Notes: generated by a model from the sequence alone, not told the origin. Positions 11,070-21,271 are shown, counted from the first letter of the stretch. The stretch: 36,606 nucleotides of DNA from Physcia stellaris (GCA_018902385.1 JABSSW010000093.1:1-36606); one strand, 5' to 3'. Numbers and translations are program-made.

Positions 11070-13269
11070 CGAATTTTTGAATGCGAATTGAATGCAATAA
11101 ATAAATTTTATATATTAAATAAATTAAAATTAATGAAATGTTCGCAAAAAAACAATACAATTTGAATGCAAAATCATGTATTTTTTCGATGTTTTTATTG
11201 TCGCATTACATTTTTTAATTTCAAATCGAAAATCACGAATTCGAAATTTTTGAATCAAAATACGTTTTCGATTTTCGATTTTATCTGTATGAAAACGTAA
11301 AGAATTCAAATCAATTTTGATGTAAAACAACGTTTGTTTTTTTTTATTTTTTGTTCGCAATTAGTTTATTTATTTATTTTTTTATTTCAAATCGAAAAAC
11401 ACGAATTCGAAATTTTTGAATCGATATATGTTTCGATTTTTCGTAAATTCGATCAAATATCGTGTTTCAAAAGTTTTGCGATCAAAAACAATACATTGAA
11501 AAAAAAAAATCATTTTGTTTTTTTATCGCATGCTTTTTGTTTTTGATGTTGTTGTATTCGTTTAAAAAAAAATTTAATTTTTTTTGTAAACGTGTTTCAA
11601 AATTTTTGAATATATTCAAATCGTTTCAATCGTTTTTGATAAATTTTCGTATTTGTTTCAAAAAATAAAATTTATCGTTCAATAATTCATTTGCGTTTTA
11701 AAATACGTTTTGATTTTCGAAATTGCGTTTTATTTGTCACACGATATAATTTTTCAAAAATAATGTTTTCGTTTTGTTTTTCGAAAATTGAATCGAATTG
11801 ATTTGAAAAATTAACGACGAAAATTTTTCGATCACGTTTGATGTATTTTTGATCGTAACGAAACGAAATTCGAAAATATTCGAAAACGTGTCAAAATGAA
11901 AAAACGACGAAAAAGTTGAAAAAACAAAATTATGCGATTTCGAATGATAAATTGAAACAAAATTGAAATGAAATTGTGATAAATATTGAAATTCGAATTA
12001 AAAATCGAATTGAGAAAAATAATACAATTGTTGATCGTAAAAAAAAACATTTTTTGAAAACGACATAACGTACGAATGTTGATTTGTTTGTTGATACGAT
12101 GAAAACGAAATTTAAAAAAATTGATAAAAATAATACGAATTTATTGACGTTTCAAAAATCGATGATTGTGACGTTAATATCGTCGAAAATAATAAAATAA
12201 ATGCAAATTTCTCGTTGAACGTTTTTACAATATTTTTTTTTTCGATCGTTGTTTGTTTTCAAAAAAAAATTTCATATCGTATAATTTGAATTGCAATTTG
12301 TTTGAAAATTTATCGATAATCGTTTTTTTCGCAACGATAATATCGTTTCATTCGTCGAATCATTCGTGATACAAAACATGATATTTATTATTTTCGTCAC
12401 GAAATTGTCAACAATATGATGTATCATTTCGACATGTTTGCAAATTGCATTTTTATATAAAAAACATTTTATGATTTTCAAATTTTAATTGTTTTTTTGT
12501 TTTTTTACGAAATTTCGTTGTTTTTTTTGTTTGACGATGATCGAATTCGATTTTTTTTTCCGTTTTGAATTTTTTTAATACGTAATTTGTTAACATTTTC
12601 ATTCGTATCGTTGTTTAATTACTCGTCATCGATATCGAAAAAAACGAAAAAAAAAACAAATCAATTTCAACAATATGACATCGTTTTTTGTTAAAAAATT
12701 TTGAAAAAAAAATGATTTCATTTTTCAATTTATTATTGTATCGAAACACGATATTAACAATAATATTTTTTTTGTCATGAAATCATTGCATAACAAATTC
12801 ATGACAAACATTTCAATCGTTATTATTGTTGAATTTTTGTTTTGCAATGTTTTTGAACGAAACACATTACAAATTCGTCGTACGTTCATGTTTGATCACA
12901 TTTCGATTTCGACGATTTTATTAAATCGAAATATCGAATTTTCATTGAAATTCGAATAATTGAATGTTTTGAAAATCGTTATTTTGTTCATAATTTTGTT
13001 GTCGTTGTACGAAATTAAAATGTTTATCGTGTAAAACAACGAAAACATCGACGATCGTTTTTCGATAACAACGAATTCAAAAAAACGAACATCGTTAATG
13101 AAAATCGTGTTATTCGTAATCGATTCGTTGAATATGTTGAATATTTTTTTTTGACGAAATTGATATTCGTATTTTCATTTTTATTGCGTTTTTTTTTTCG
13201 ACGATTTGTATTTTTTGATCGCGTTTATAACGATCGTTGCGATTCAATCGTCAAATATGCGATCGTAAT
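11070..13269. other. Gene-free DNA with a 55-bp direct repeat
   Basis: A ~55-bp block (AATCGAAAATCACGAATTCG onwards) at 11222-11276 recurs at 11390-11444, a period of 168 bp, and a shorter related word lies near 11062. Open frames on both strands (11130-11360, 11334-11668, 11832-12050, 12272-12481, 12777-12959) show no motifs. The stretch lies inside the putative Tc1-like element and could be an eroded insertion. Confidence 0.45.
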
Positions 13270-13441
13270 TGTTACGATAAATCGTGATGTGAATGAATAA
13301 TATGTTTGATTGTTTTATTTAGAAAACTGTCGAACACATATGAAAATTCTGAAACGAACGTTAATTTCATTTGATCAAATTATTTACAAAATTCAGTTTT
13401 GATTTTACGTTTTGCGTGCGTAACATGCAGAATTCATAACA
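13270..13441 (-). repeat. Family 1 LTR (3' LTR)
   Basis: 172 bp, TG...CA ends, TGTTA/TAACA terminal inversion. It differs from 19526-19697 at 13 positions: nine are CpC/CpT transitions (either strand), one CpG, two CpA, and one transversion. No indels. Confidence 0.9.
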
Positions 13442-13670
13442 AATGTTCACGAAAAAAGAAAAAAAATTGCGTTTTCGCAATCATTTCATTTGTCGAAAAA
13501 AAAATGTGAATTCATCGTTGAAAAATCTATTAATAATACACGTAAAGAAAAAAGAAATTCATCGAATTTTTCGTTCATTAATTCAAATGTCTTTGTGAAT
13601 TGCGCTCGAAATCAGAAATAATGCACATTTTGTATAACAAATGATTCGATATTTTTGATCAGAACTTTTT

Positions 13671-14771
13671 TCAAAATTGATTCAAACGTCGATTCGATCG
13701 AACAGAAAAAATTCGTTCGACGAAACGACGATGACGATGTTTCAAATGAATGCAACGAAAATGTTCATACAATTCGTTATTGAAACGAAAAATTCGAAAA
13801 CAACGACGACATGTATGAGAAATGAAAATTTTGTCGAAAATCATTGCGAAAATTTTCGAAATTTGACGATCAACGTATTGTTCGACAAATGCGAATTTTG
13901 TTTTCGAATCATACATTGATTCAAATTTTTCGAATTCGTGCTTTTCGCATCTTTTGTAATGTTCGATTTCTGATTGATCAATTCGTTGAACTTTTTCAAT
14001 GTCTTGATGATCGTGATTTCGAAAAACTTGATTCGAAACAAAATCATTTTGTATGATGTTTTGTTCAATATTTTCAATCACGACATGATTCACTATTATT
14101 TCTTCTACTCGATCATACGTCATTGAAATCTCACTGTTTTCTATACAGATTCGATTTTTGAAAATGAGAATATCAACGTTGTAATTCTTGATGATATTTA
14201 TGTTTAATAACACGTTTGCGAAAAGTTTTTTCATCACGTATGATTGAACGACTAGCTTCTCGTTGTCAATGATGATGTCGTAATTGACGTATTTCGAAAT
14301 CAACTGATTTTTCACTTCTCGCAAATTGACAGACTTGATATTCTTGATTTCGAGACTCAGTTTATTGACGATGCGATCGTCGATCAAAATCATCATGCTT
14401 TCAGTATCGAGACAGATTTCTCGCTTGACATCGTCAGGAAATTGCGCTTGTATTATGATGTAATCACGTGCAATAAACGAATAAACGACGACGTGATGCA
14501 TTTGATTGCTATATGAAAAAAAGTCAAAATCAATATCATGTTGTTGAATCATGTGCTTTCACAAATCATCGTAAATATTTCATTTTTTAGCACATTTCAT
14601 GCAAGAAAACGATGATTGAATTTCGCGTTGAAACGTAAAATCGTTAAAAAACATTTCAACAAAATTCGTCTTCTCGTCAACGAAGTAGAAATTGATTTCA
14701 TTGATTTCGTTCTCGTTGATTTCGACAATTTCGACGATATTTGTCAAAAATTTCTGATCATTGACGAACAT
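13671..14771 (-). pseudogene. Retroviral-type aspartic protease with two C2H2 zinc fingers
   Basis: In retroelements this protease cleaves the gag-pol polyprotein. One frame runs from 14771 to 13671. First comes a C2H2 finger, C-x2-C-x12-H-x4-H, at about 14600-14538. It is broken by two in-frame TGA codons (14582-14580 and 14561-14559) at positions that would suit Trp. The uninterrupted 293-codon part follows (14552-13671). In it the active-site triad reads Asp49-Thr50-Glu51; Glu (14402-14400) replaces the Gly of DTG, as GGA-to-GAA would give. The flap/C-terminal part has the usual NVLLNINIIKNYNVDILIF pattern. A second finger has Cys248, Cys251, His264 and His269, a layout common in fungal gypsy elements. 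The next module, the polymerase, is absent. Inactive by the triad alone. Confidence 0.75.
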
Positions 14772-15914
14772 TTAGATAGAAAATGTGACATATTCACGAA
14801 CGAAATCGAAAGTTGATGTTGCATTCGCTGAAATATTGTATTGTTGCGAAAAAAAAGCAATTTGATTACGTTTTGATCGAGAAAATCGTTGATATTGCTG
14901 ACGATTTTGATTTTCTTGCTGTTGATATTTTTGTTGTTGATATTCAATCGACGATTGTTGTTGATATTCTTGTTGTTGATATTCAATTAATTGTTGTTGT
15001 TGACGAACATTGATTTTCAAATTTCGTTGATATATCGCTTTTTCACGTTTTGCAGCGAATTGACGACTTTTATTGATTCAAAATTCGCAAATCTGTTTCA
15101 GACGTTTCGTGAAATCGTTTTGATCGTCATTTGATTCGAAAACACGAACGTTTCGTTGAAATTCGAAATCGAAATTTTTTCAAACAATTGTAAAAATCGC
15201 AAATTCAAATAATTCGATCGCTCGCGAATAACGCAAAATGATTTAAATATACTCGTTCACGAAACGTAATTTTTGCGCATTTGACATCGAATAATGTTTC
15301 GCGATCAACTTATCGAATGTCTGTGACGTAAACATTTTGTATTTTTGTTTCAAACGAATGCAAAAAATTTTCATCGTGCGACAAATGCGATTTTGCAATT
15401 TCATCATCAAGTTCGAAAATCATTGCATTGCAAAATCTCGAAAACATTCGTGAAATCGCGAAACAATGTTCTCAAAATTAATACGAGCGATACGTTTAAT
15501 TTGTTGCACGAAAAAAATCACGTCACGATATACGATGTATTTGTTGACATTAATAACATCGTTTGCAGAATATTCAGACGTAATGATCAGATTCGAAACA
15601 AAAAAATCGATATTCGATGTTTTGAAATTTATTGTCATTTGCAAATACTTTTTATGATCACTCGAAAACGTAATATGATTTCGATTGTATTTTGAATGTG
15701 TTGCATTGTACTCGAATAAAATAAATGAATTAATTTGATTCTGTATAAAACGTTCGATAAATTTCTGTTGAAAAAAATCATTCAAATTTCGATAAAACGA
15801 TCGCATTTCGATTTTCATGAAATCAATCGAAACGATTAATGAATTCATATTTTTTTTCAATTTCGCTACGCGTTGTTTCACGATAATTTGTTTCGCGTTT
15901 TGTTGTTGAATCAT
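14772..15914 (-). pseudogene. Family 1 gag-like relic with Gln-rich tail
   Basis: A single frame of 381 codons ends in TAA at 14774-14772, directly against the ATG of the protease frame. Several stops interrupt it (TGA at 15422-15420 and others between 15250 and 15065). It begins MIQQQNAKQIIVKQRVAKLK, a helical charged segment. The middle is a helix-rich region typical in composition of gag, though I cannot match a domain. The end (about 15020-14900) is Gln-rich from TTG repeats on the plus strand. It is identified mainly by its place upstream of the protease. A further short minus frame at 16279-16013 may be the original N-terminus in another frame. Confidence 0.6.
14900..15003. repeat. TTG-rich degenerate repeat (poly-Gln)
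   Basis: Repeated TTGTTGATATT and TTGTTGTTG units, read as Gln-Gln-(Tyr/Leu)-Gln on the minus strand at the end of the gag relic. Confidence 0.7.
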
Positions 15915-16302
15915 TGAATTTTTTTGTTTTTGTTGTTGTTGAACTCATAAATTCGAATGTGAATTCAATGAAATTGATTGATCGAATACGTTTTTAGCAA
16001 ATTGAGAAAAAGTCACATCGACGATCGAACGAAATCGTTGTTGAACATTAAACACGACGTATTGAAAAACAAAAAAATTAAAAATTTCGACAAAAAACGA
16101 CGAAAATGATGCGATGATTTCGAATTTTCGTTTACGTACTCGACGTGTGAATTACGTGCGATTTGATCACGATCAAAAATGACATTATCGAGATTTGAAT
16201 GATTTTTTTGATTTGAACGATTTTTTGAATTTGAACGATTTTTTGAATAATTTTCAATAAAATGCGAAGAACGATTCATGACGTAATACTATTTTGTATG
16301 AG

Positions 16303-16307
16303 ATTTT
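16303..16307. repeat. Target-site duplication ATTTT, left
   Basis: ATTTT directly before the first 184-bp LTR; the same five bases follow the last LTR at 19353-19357. Confidence 0.8.
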
Positions 16308-16491
16308 TGTGACGAGCGTATTATGTGTTAGAATCCTGATAGATGTTTGAATTTTTATTTTATCACAGCGAGATTTGCGATTCGAATTTCGTTATGATCA
16401 AATCATCTACATATGTTTTGTCAGATTTTCATAGTTAATTTTGCAGTCTAGAATTCTGTTGTTTACTCATATCATTGCATGACATTTTACA
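16308..16491 (+). repeat. Family 2 LTR, copy 1 (outer left)
   Basis: 184 bp, TG...CA. Among the three copies, 15 positions vary, all explained by C-to-T before C or T on one strand. Followed by TTAA and then directly by the next LTR. Confidence 0.95.
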
Positions 16492-16495
16492 TTAA
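16492..16495. other. TTAA junction between tandem LTRs
   Basis: The junction reads ACA-TT-AA-TGTG. The base pairs TT also follow the inner LTR (16680-16681) and AA also precede the right LTR (19167-19168). The four bases are thus the two extra bases of each end of an unprocessed linear cDNA, joined end to end. Confidence 0.75.
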
Positions 16496-16679
16496 TGTGA
16501 CGAACGTACTATGTGTTAGAATTCTGATAAATGTTTGAATTTTTATTTTATCACAGCGAAATTTGCGACTCGAATTTCGTTATGATCAAATCATCTACAT
16601 ATGTTCTGTCAGATTCTCATAGTTAGTTTTGCAATTTAGAATTCTGTTGTTTATTCATATCATTGCATGACATTTTACA
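16496..16679 (+). repeat. Family 2 LTR, copy 2 (inner left)
   Basis: 184 bp, same ends as copy 1, no indels relative to copies 1 and 3. Confidence 0.95.
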
Positions 16680-17250
16680 TTATTCTAAACTCTATCAAAT
16701 TCATTCGGAGTATGTTTTCGTACATGTCTCAATCATAGTCTGTAGCAGACAGTTGAATCGAGCATTGCATTTCGCAGCAGAATTTCGTCGATCAGATTCT
16801 AATTTCTAAATCATTAATCAACGAATTTCGATTTCTTTTTTTTACACGTTTATTCAGATCATTACATCTATTTATCGCTCGTTTGTGATACGCGAGATTA
16901 AATAAGCATTCACACTCTCTTCATTTTCAAAAATTCGATTTCGAAATCTCATATCAGATTTCAAAATCGTCACGATAATTCAGCACTCGAATCATCTATT
17001 TGTTTCGAGAACTTTTCACAATCATATTTATTTATTTAGCAAATCGGCATTTGTTTTCTGTCTCGATGATAACTTCAATAACATTTCGAGTCACAATCTT
17101 ACGAGTCGAAACATTCAATCGAGATATTCAATATTTACATCATCATTTCTATTGAAGAATCTTTCGATATTTTATCTATTTATTTAGCAAATCGATCGTC
17201 ATTTTTTGTTTTCGCAATGAACAAGTACGATACTTTTGCAAAGCGATTGC
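16680..17250 (+). other. Family 2 leader, weakly mutated
   Basis: Untranslated leader after the LTR. It retains many CT, AG, CC and GG dinucleotides. The segment GATACGCGAG near 16890 and its surroundings recur near 29840 after the LTR at 29587-29802, which ties the two elements together. Short TTTA-type tracts occur at 17025-17040 and 17175-17190. No primer-binding site could be assigned with confidence. Confidence 0.6.
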
Positions 17251-17273
17251 ATATCTTTGATGTCAAGAATTGA

Positions 17274-17830
17274 TTTTCAAGTTATTTTACATCACAAGAG
17301 TTAGTCGACGCTGACTTTTACAAAAAGCGCAATTTGATAAAATGTTCAGATTGTCGCGTTAGCTTTCATAATCTTGTTTTGAAACTTTACAAATCATATC
17401 ACAATTTCGACTGTTCATTAGTTGAAGAGATCAAGTTCGAAATCGAATTAACAAAATTACAATCTCATATACAAGCGAAAGCAGAAATCTTGACGATCGA
17501 ACTGTTCAAGCAGAAAAAGTTCAATCGACTGAACAAAAAATTCAGAAACAAACACAACGTGAAGTCAAATTGATCGAATGTCAAATCAAATGAAAAGCGA
17601 AAAAGCACACTGAATTGATCGAGCAGAAAGTTCAATTATCTAGATCAACATCTCAGAATATCGATATTTTCGATTTTACATTAGTATGCGATATTCTGAA
17701 GTTCGATTTATACAGCAAAATGATAAACTTTCTGAAACATTTTCAGCAAATACAACATCAAAATCTGTATTGTGAATCAGATGTGCTCGATTTATTGTTC
17801 AAATGTTTTCGAAAATTTGCATTCGCATGA
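17274..17830 (+). pseudogene. CxxC zinc segment plus charged helix, BIR-like
   Basis: The frame 17274-17573 reads FSSYFTSQELVDADFYKKRN, then KCSDC, then 15 residues, then HNFDC, then a Lys/Glu/Gln-rich probable coiled coil. The order EL.DA.FY, C-x2-C, H, C resembles a BIR zinc domain, but the spacing (C-x2-C-x15-H-x3-C) is shorter than the usual C-x2-C-x16-H-x6-C, and the Trp and Gly landmarks are missing. Such residues are exactly those this mutation pattern destroys. An upstream TGA at 17271-17273 sits where Trp would be plausible. After 17573 the frame is broken and continues as 17615-17830 in another frame. Alternatively it is simply an unassigned zinc motif of the element. Confidence 0.4.
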
Positions 17831-17992
17831 TTCAAAAATCAAATCTTCAACATCATACAAAACTTCGATAAAGATTTAACATGTGCATTTTTTATTATTT
17901 CGCTCGAATTTATCGCGAAATCAATTATTTTTATTTCAAATTCTTCGTCGCAATATCATTCGTGCGTTGAATGTTTCGTTCAATTCTCGTCA

Positions 17993-19109
17993 ATGACTCG
18001 ATTTCTAGAACATACGAAACAAATCAATTGTTCGAAAATGATTTGGAAGCATTGCGATGCAGATTTCAATTTCAAGAACAAGTTTCACGAGCACATTCGC
18101 GAACAACATACTCAGAAATCGAATATCAATTCGAATTTCCGATTCATTACATCAGAATTCACGTACAAAATCAAGAAGAAATCAGCAATCATTTGCTCGT
18201 TTGTTTCGTTTGTTTCGTCGACTTTCTTTGCAACATTTGCATCGATATCATCAAAATGTTCACATTTTTCTATTGCGACATTCGATATTACATCAAAGCA
18301 AACGAAGATCGCAACAATGTTAATTACACGAGATTTTACATCAAAACGCGTCGAAATTGCAACGTTCAATTGTTCGTTTGCTTTTTCGTTTACTCTCTTC
18401 GCAACATCACGAAATCAAATATTTTCAACGAAAATTGCTTCACGATTTGTTTCATCAAATGATTCAGATTTTTCGATTGCGACACATAAAATCACATCGA
18501 AATCGATGAAGAAACTATCAGTCAATTCATTTACATTTTCGATTTCATCTTTTTCAACATTTTCTCGAACATCTGTATCAGAACATCAGAAATCTTATTT
18601 CATTATCGATGATTTGATTCGCATGTTTCGTGAAAAATCTAAATCATTTGATTTACGTCAACATCAAAAGCGTCGTTTTTTTTCGCAAAGCATCGACGCT
18701 CGATCATTTGTTACATATTAATTTCGCATTATCGTCTATTTTTTGTTTGCAATCAATCAGAAAACATCGATTGATCAAAATTTGAAAAGTTCGAATTCGA
18801 AACGTTTTCAACAGTTTACGTCTGCGAAAACGATTCGTTTTGTTTTGTCAAAAAAATCGATCATTTCATCATACAAAAAAACAGACATCTTTTACATCTC
18901 ATTGCAATCAAGATTTTCATCAAAATTTTCATTCGCATGATTTCGATTTACGTTTTCGTTTGCGTTTTCGTTTACATTTTCGTCATTTTTTCGATTTCGA
19001 ATTTCAGATCACGTTTGTTACATTTGCTTCGATCATTTCAGTTTTTGCAATGACTCGTTCAATTATCGACATTTTAGTCAATCATATTTTTCGAATCGTC
19101 GATCGATGA
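17993..19109 (+). pseudogene. C2H2 finger, Ser/Thr linker and DDLxRMF segment of a gypsy polyprotein
   Basis: The 242-codon frame 17993-18721 has a finger-like segment at residues ~13-40 (Cys13 or Cys21, ending NKFHEHIREQH). A long Ser/Thr/Phe-rich linker with repeated TSK.., IAT.. units follows (residues ~50-195). Then comes IIDDLIRMFREKSK and a basic QHQKRR tail (~200-242). In fungal gypsy elements this order (finger, low-complexity linker, acidic-start DDLxRMF block) lies between protease and reverse transcriptase. The text continues in other frames to about 19109 with Arg/Phe-rich repeats, then the purine tract and LTR. Overlapping frames (17971-18462, 18057-18323) are shadows. Which role the segment has in the protein is not known. 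Confidence 0.55.
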
Positions 19110-19141
19110 GAAAAATGAGAGAAATGATTAGTCGTTTCGAA

Positions 19142-19168
19142 ACGAAATTGAAAAAGAACGAAAAATAA
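19142..19168 (+). other. Purine-rich tract before right LTR
   Basis: AACGAAATTGAAAAAGAACG followed by AAAAATAA, almost pure purine, directly adjoining the LTR start TGTGACG. Position and composition fit the plus-strand priming tract of an LTR element. Confidence 0.5.
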
Positions 19169-19352
19169 TGTGACGAGCGTACTATGTGTTAAAATTCTGA
19201 TAAATGTTTGAATTTTTATTTTATCACAGCGAAATTTGCGATTCGGATTTCGTTATGATCAAATCATCTACATATGTTCTGTCAGATTTTCATAGTTAGT
19301 TTTGCAATTTAGAATTCTGTTGTTTACTCATATCATTGCATGACATCTTACA
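19169..19352 (+). repeat. Family 2 LTR, copy 3 (right)
   Basis: 184 bp, followed by target duplication ATTTT at 19353-19357. Confidence 0.95.
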
Positions 19353-19492
19353 ATTTTGATGTAAATTCGATGAAATCGCGAAATCGTTTTTCAGCGAAAT
19401 TGATGTTATTTTTCGATATTGACGATATTCAACGATTCTGATACGATTCAGCGACGTTGATCGTTGCTAAAAGAATTTTAAACAGTTTGAAA

Positions 19493-19525
19493 AGTTGTCG
19501 ATCGTATGCTCGATAATGTTATCAT
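19493..19525 (-). other. Conserved post-LTR segment of family 1, possible primer-binding site
   Basis: Read on the minus strand directly after the 5' LTR: ATGATAACATTATCGAGCAT and on. It matches 29182-29214 at all but a few bases, after which the two leaders diverge. TGATAGC or TGATAAC could derive from TGGTAGC by GpG-to-GpA, which would fit the first seven bases of an initiator-tRNA primer site; that reading is tentative. Confidence 0.45.
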
Positions 19526-19697
19526 TGTTACGATAAATCGTGATGTGAATGAATAATATGTTTGATTGTTTTATCTAAAAAATTGTCGAACACATATGAA
19601 AACTTTGAAACAAACGTTAATTTTTCTTGATCAAATTATTCACAGAATTCAATTTTGATTTTACGTTTTGCGTGCGTAACATGCAAAATTCATAACA
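19526..19697 (-). repeat. Family 1 LTR (5' LTR)
   Basis: 172 bp, partner of 13270-13441. In element orientation it begins TGTTATG and ends CGTAACA. Confidence 0.9.
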
Positions 19698-19756
19698 ATA
19701 ATAATATGTTCGAACACGTGTAATCATGATATCATAAATTAATCGATAATAATGAT

Positions 19757-19854
19757 GAATTATTCAAATCGAAAAAATCGATTTAATCGATATTTCATGC
19801 AAAAAAAATTGCATTTCAGAATTTCGCGCGAACGCGAAAAAATACAAATCGAAA
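19757..19854 (-). repeat. Right terminal inverted repeat of Tc1-like element
   Basis: Reverse complement of 9822-9921, ending CGAAA followed by TA at 19855-19856. Confidence 0.8.
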
Positions 19855-19856
19855 TA

Positions 19857-21271
19857 TTGTTAACAAAATTCGTAATTATCAATATTTCGTGATTAAACAA
19901 CGATCGCATCGTTGAATGTTTTTGATAATGATTACATTATGTTGAATAAATTTAATCATTATAATCACGTTTGATTTGTTTTCGTTTTTTTGTTAAAAAG
20001 AAACGATTCAAAAAGAAAATTATTTTTATTACATTTCGTTTGATTATCGATACAATTTGTTTAAAAAACGCAACAAATTTTTATTCGTTTGAACGATAAT
20101 TCAAATTTTTGAATCGAATTGATTATCATGTCGATTTGATTAAAAAATTTGCATTATTTAATAAAATTATGAAATTTGTGCGATTTACATTGACGAATCA
20201 AATACGTAAAATTGTTGCAAAATTAATTGTTGATTTTGAAATTCGAAACGAACAAAATTTTCAATGAATTTGAATGACGAAAAAATTCGCGAATTTAACA
20301 AATTGAAATTACGATTTAACGTTGAAATTTCAACAATATAATTCAAACAAATCATTCAATAAATTAAACAATTTAACATCGTCATATGATTTAAAACATC
20401 AAATAATTTAATATCGAAATCGAAAAATTTTATCGTTAAATTAAAAACGAAACAAAATCGTCACGAATCAATTAATATTAAATATCGAAATCAAATATCA
20501 TATTGACGAATTTTTTTATTAAATTATAAATTATCAAAGTATTTATCGTAATTGAAATTAACGTGTTCGCAATCAACGTCGTCGTCGTTAAATTATCGTC
20601 GTTTTCAAATCAAATCAATTTCAAAAATCAACATTTTGATCAATTATCGATCAAATATTTGCAAACAAAAATTTAACAAATATATTACACGAATTATCGA
20701 ATTAACATATGATCGCGAAAATGTTTTCGTTATTTCATATTTTCAATCGAATACATACAATTTTTTTTTGTTTCAACAAATCGCGCATTTTTTTGTTTTG
20801 TTTTTATCGAATTTTTCAAATTTTAATAAAACGTCGACAAAAAAACAAAAATTTTTCTCGTCGTATTTTTAAAAATTTCGCGAAACATTTCGTATTGATC
20901 ATGTTTTTTTTTGTTTTTTTTTTCATTGTGTTTTTCAAATTTTAACGAAACATCGACAAGAAACGAAAAATCATTTATTTATTGATTAAACATGTTGTTA
21001 ATATTTTAATCATCATTTTATTTATCGTCGTCGTTGCGAAATGAATTAATTTCTAATCGAAAATGATTTTGATTATATGAAACTTTTTTATTTTCTTCAT
21101 TTTTTTTTTCATGATTTGTCATTTTCGAAACGATTTTCGAAAATAAATTTTTTGAAAATATCATTAAACGAATAATATTCGAAAATGACGATTTTTAATT
21201 CGAAATGAATGTTGATTTTGACGTCAAACATATAAATTTTATAAAATTTCGATTTGATTGAAAAAAAATAA
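19857..21271. other. No recognisable feature
   Basis: Strongly mutated AT-rich DNA. Frames at 20552-20872 and 20709-20945 overlap each other in different frames and lack motifs. Confidence 0.4.

Larger units (their letters stand above)
16308..19352 (+). mobile_element. Family 2 LTR element, non-autonomous, with tandem left LTRs
   Basis: Three 184-bp LTR copies (16308-16491, 16496-16679, 19169-19352) starting TGTGACGA and ending TTACA surround a 2.5-kb internal part (16680-19168). The whole is flanked by a perfect 5-bp duplication ATTTT. A purine-rich tract directly before the last LTR (about 19142-19168) fits a plus-strand polypurine tract, giving plus orientation. Inside are a leader, a CxxC-type zinc segment, a C2H2 finger and a Ser/Thr-rich linker ending in a DDLIRMF motif, but no protease, polymerase or integrase. 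It is inserted in family 1 between its leader and gag, in the opposite orientation. Its LTR ends and part of its leader resemble the long element starting at 29587. Confidence 0.85.
13270..19697 (-). mobile_element. Ty3/gypsy LTR element, family 1, non-autonomous and nested
   Basis: Bounded by two 172-bp direct repeats (13270-13441, 19526-19697) that start TGTTAC and end ATAACA. Flanks GTAAT (13265-13269) and ATAAT (19698-19702) agree at 4 of 5 bases and the fifth is a transition, fitting a 5-bp target duplication. Coding is on the minus strand: gag 15914-14772, then finger, protease and finger 14771-13671, then directly the 3' LTR. There is no reverse transcriptase or integrase. Without the nested insertion (16308-19352 plus one target copy) it is about 3.4 kb. 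A conserved segment follows the 5' LTR at 19525-19493. Confidence 0.85.
9822..19854 (+). mobile_element. Probable Tc1/mariner transposon with nested LTR elements
   Basis: Terminal inverted repeats of about 100 bp (9822-9921 and 19757-19854) match nearly base for base and are each bordered by TA (9820-9821 and 19855-19856), the target duplication of the Tc1/mariner superfamily. A dead transposase of that superfamily starts only about 70 bp inside the left end. The 10-kb span includes the family 1 LTR element (13270-19697), so the host element would be about 3.6 kb without it. That is long for the superfamily, and 11070-13269 may hold further insertions. The link between the repeats and the transposase is inference; the repeats themselves are seen directly. 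Confidence 0.55.

Noticed and set aside
13671-14552. Intact functional protease gene
   Set aside because: The 293-codon frame is open, but the active-site Gly is Glu and two TGA codons lie just upstream in the same frame.
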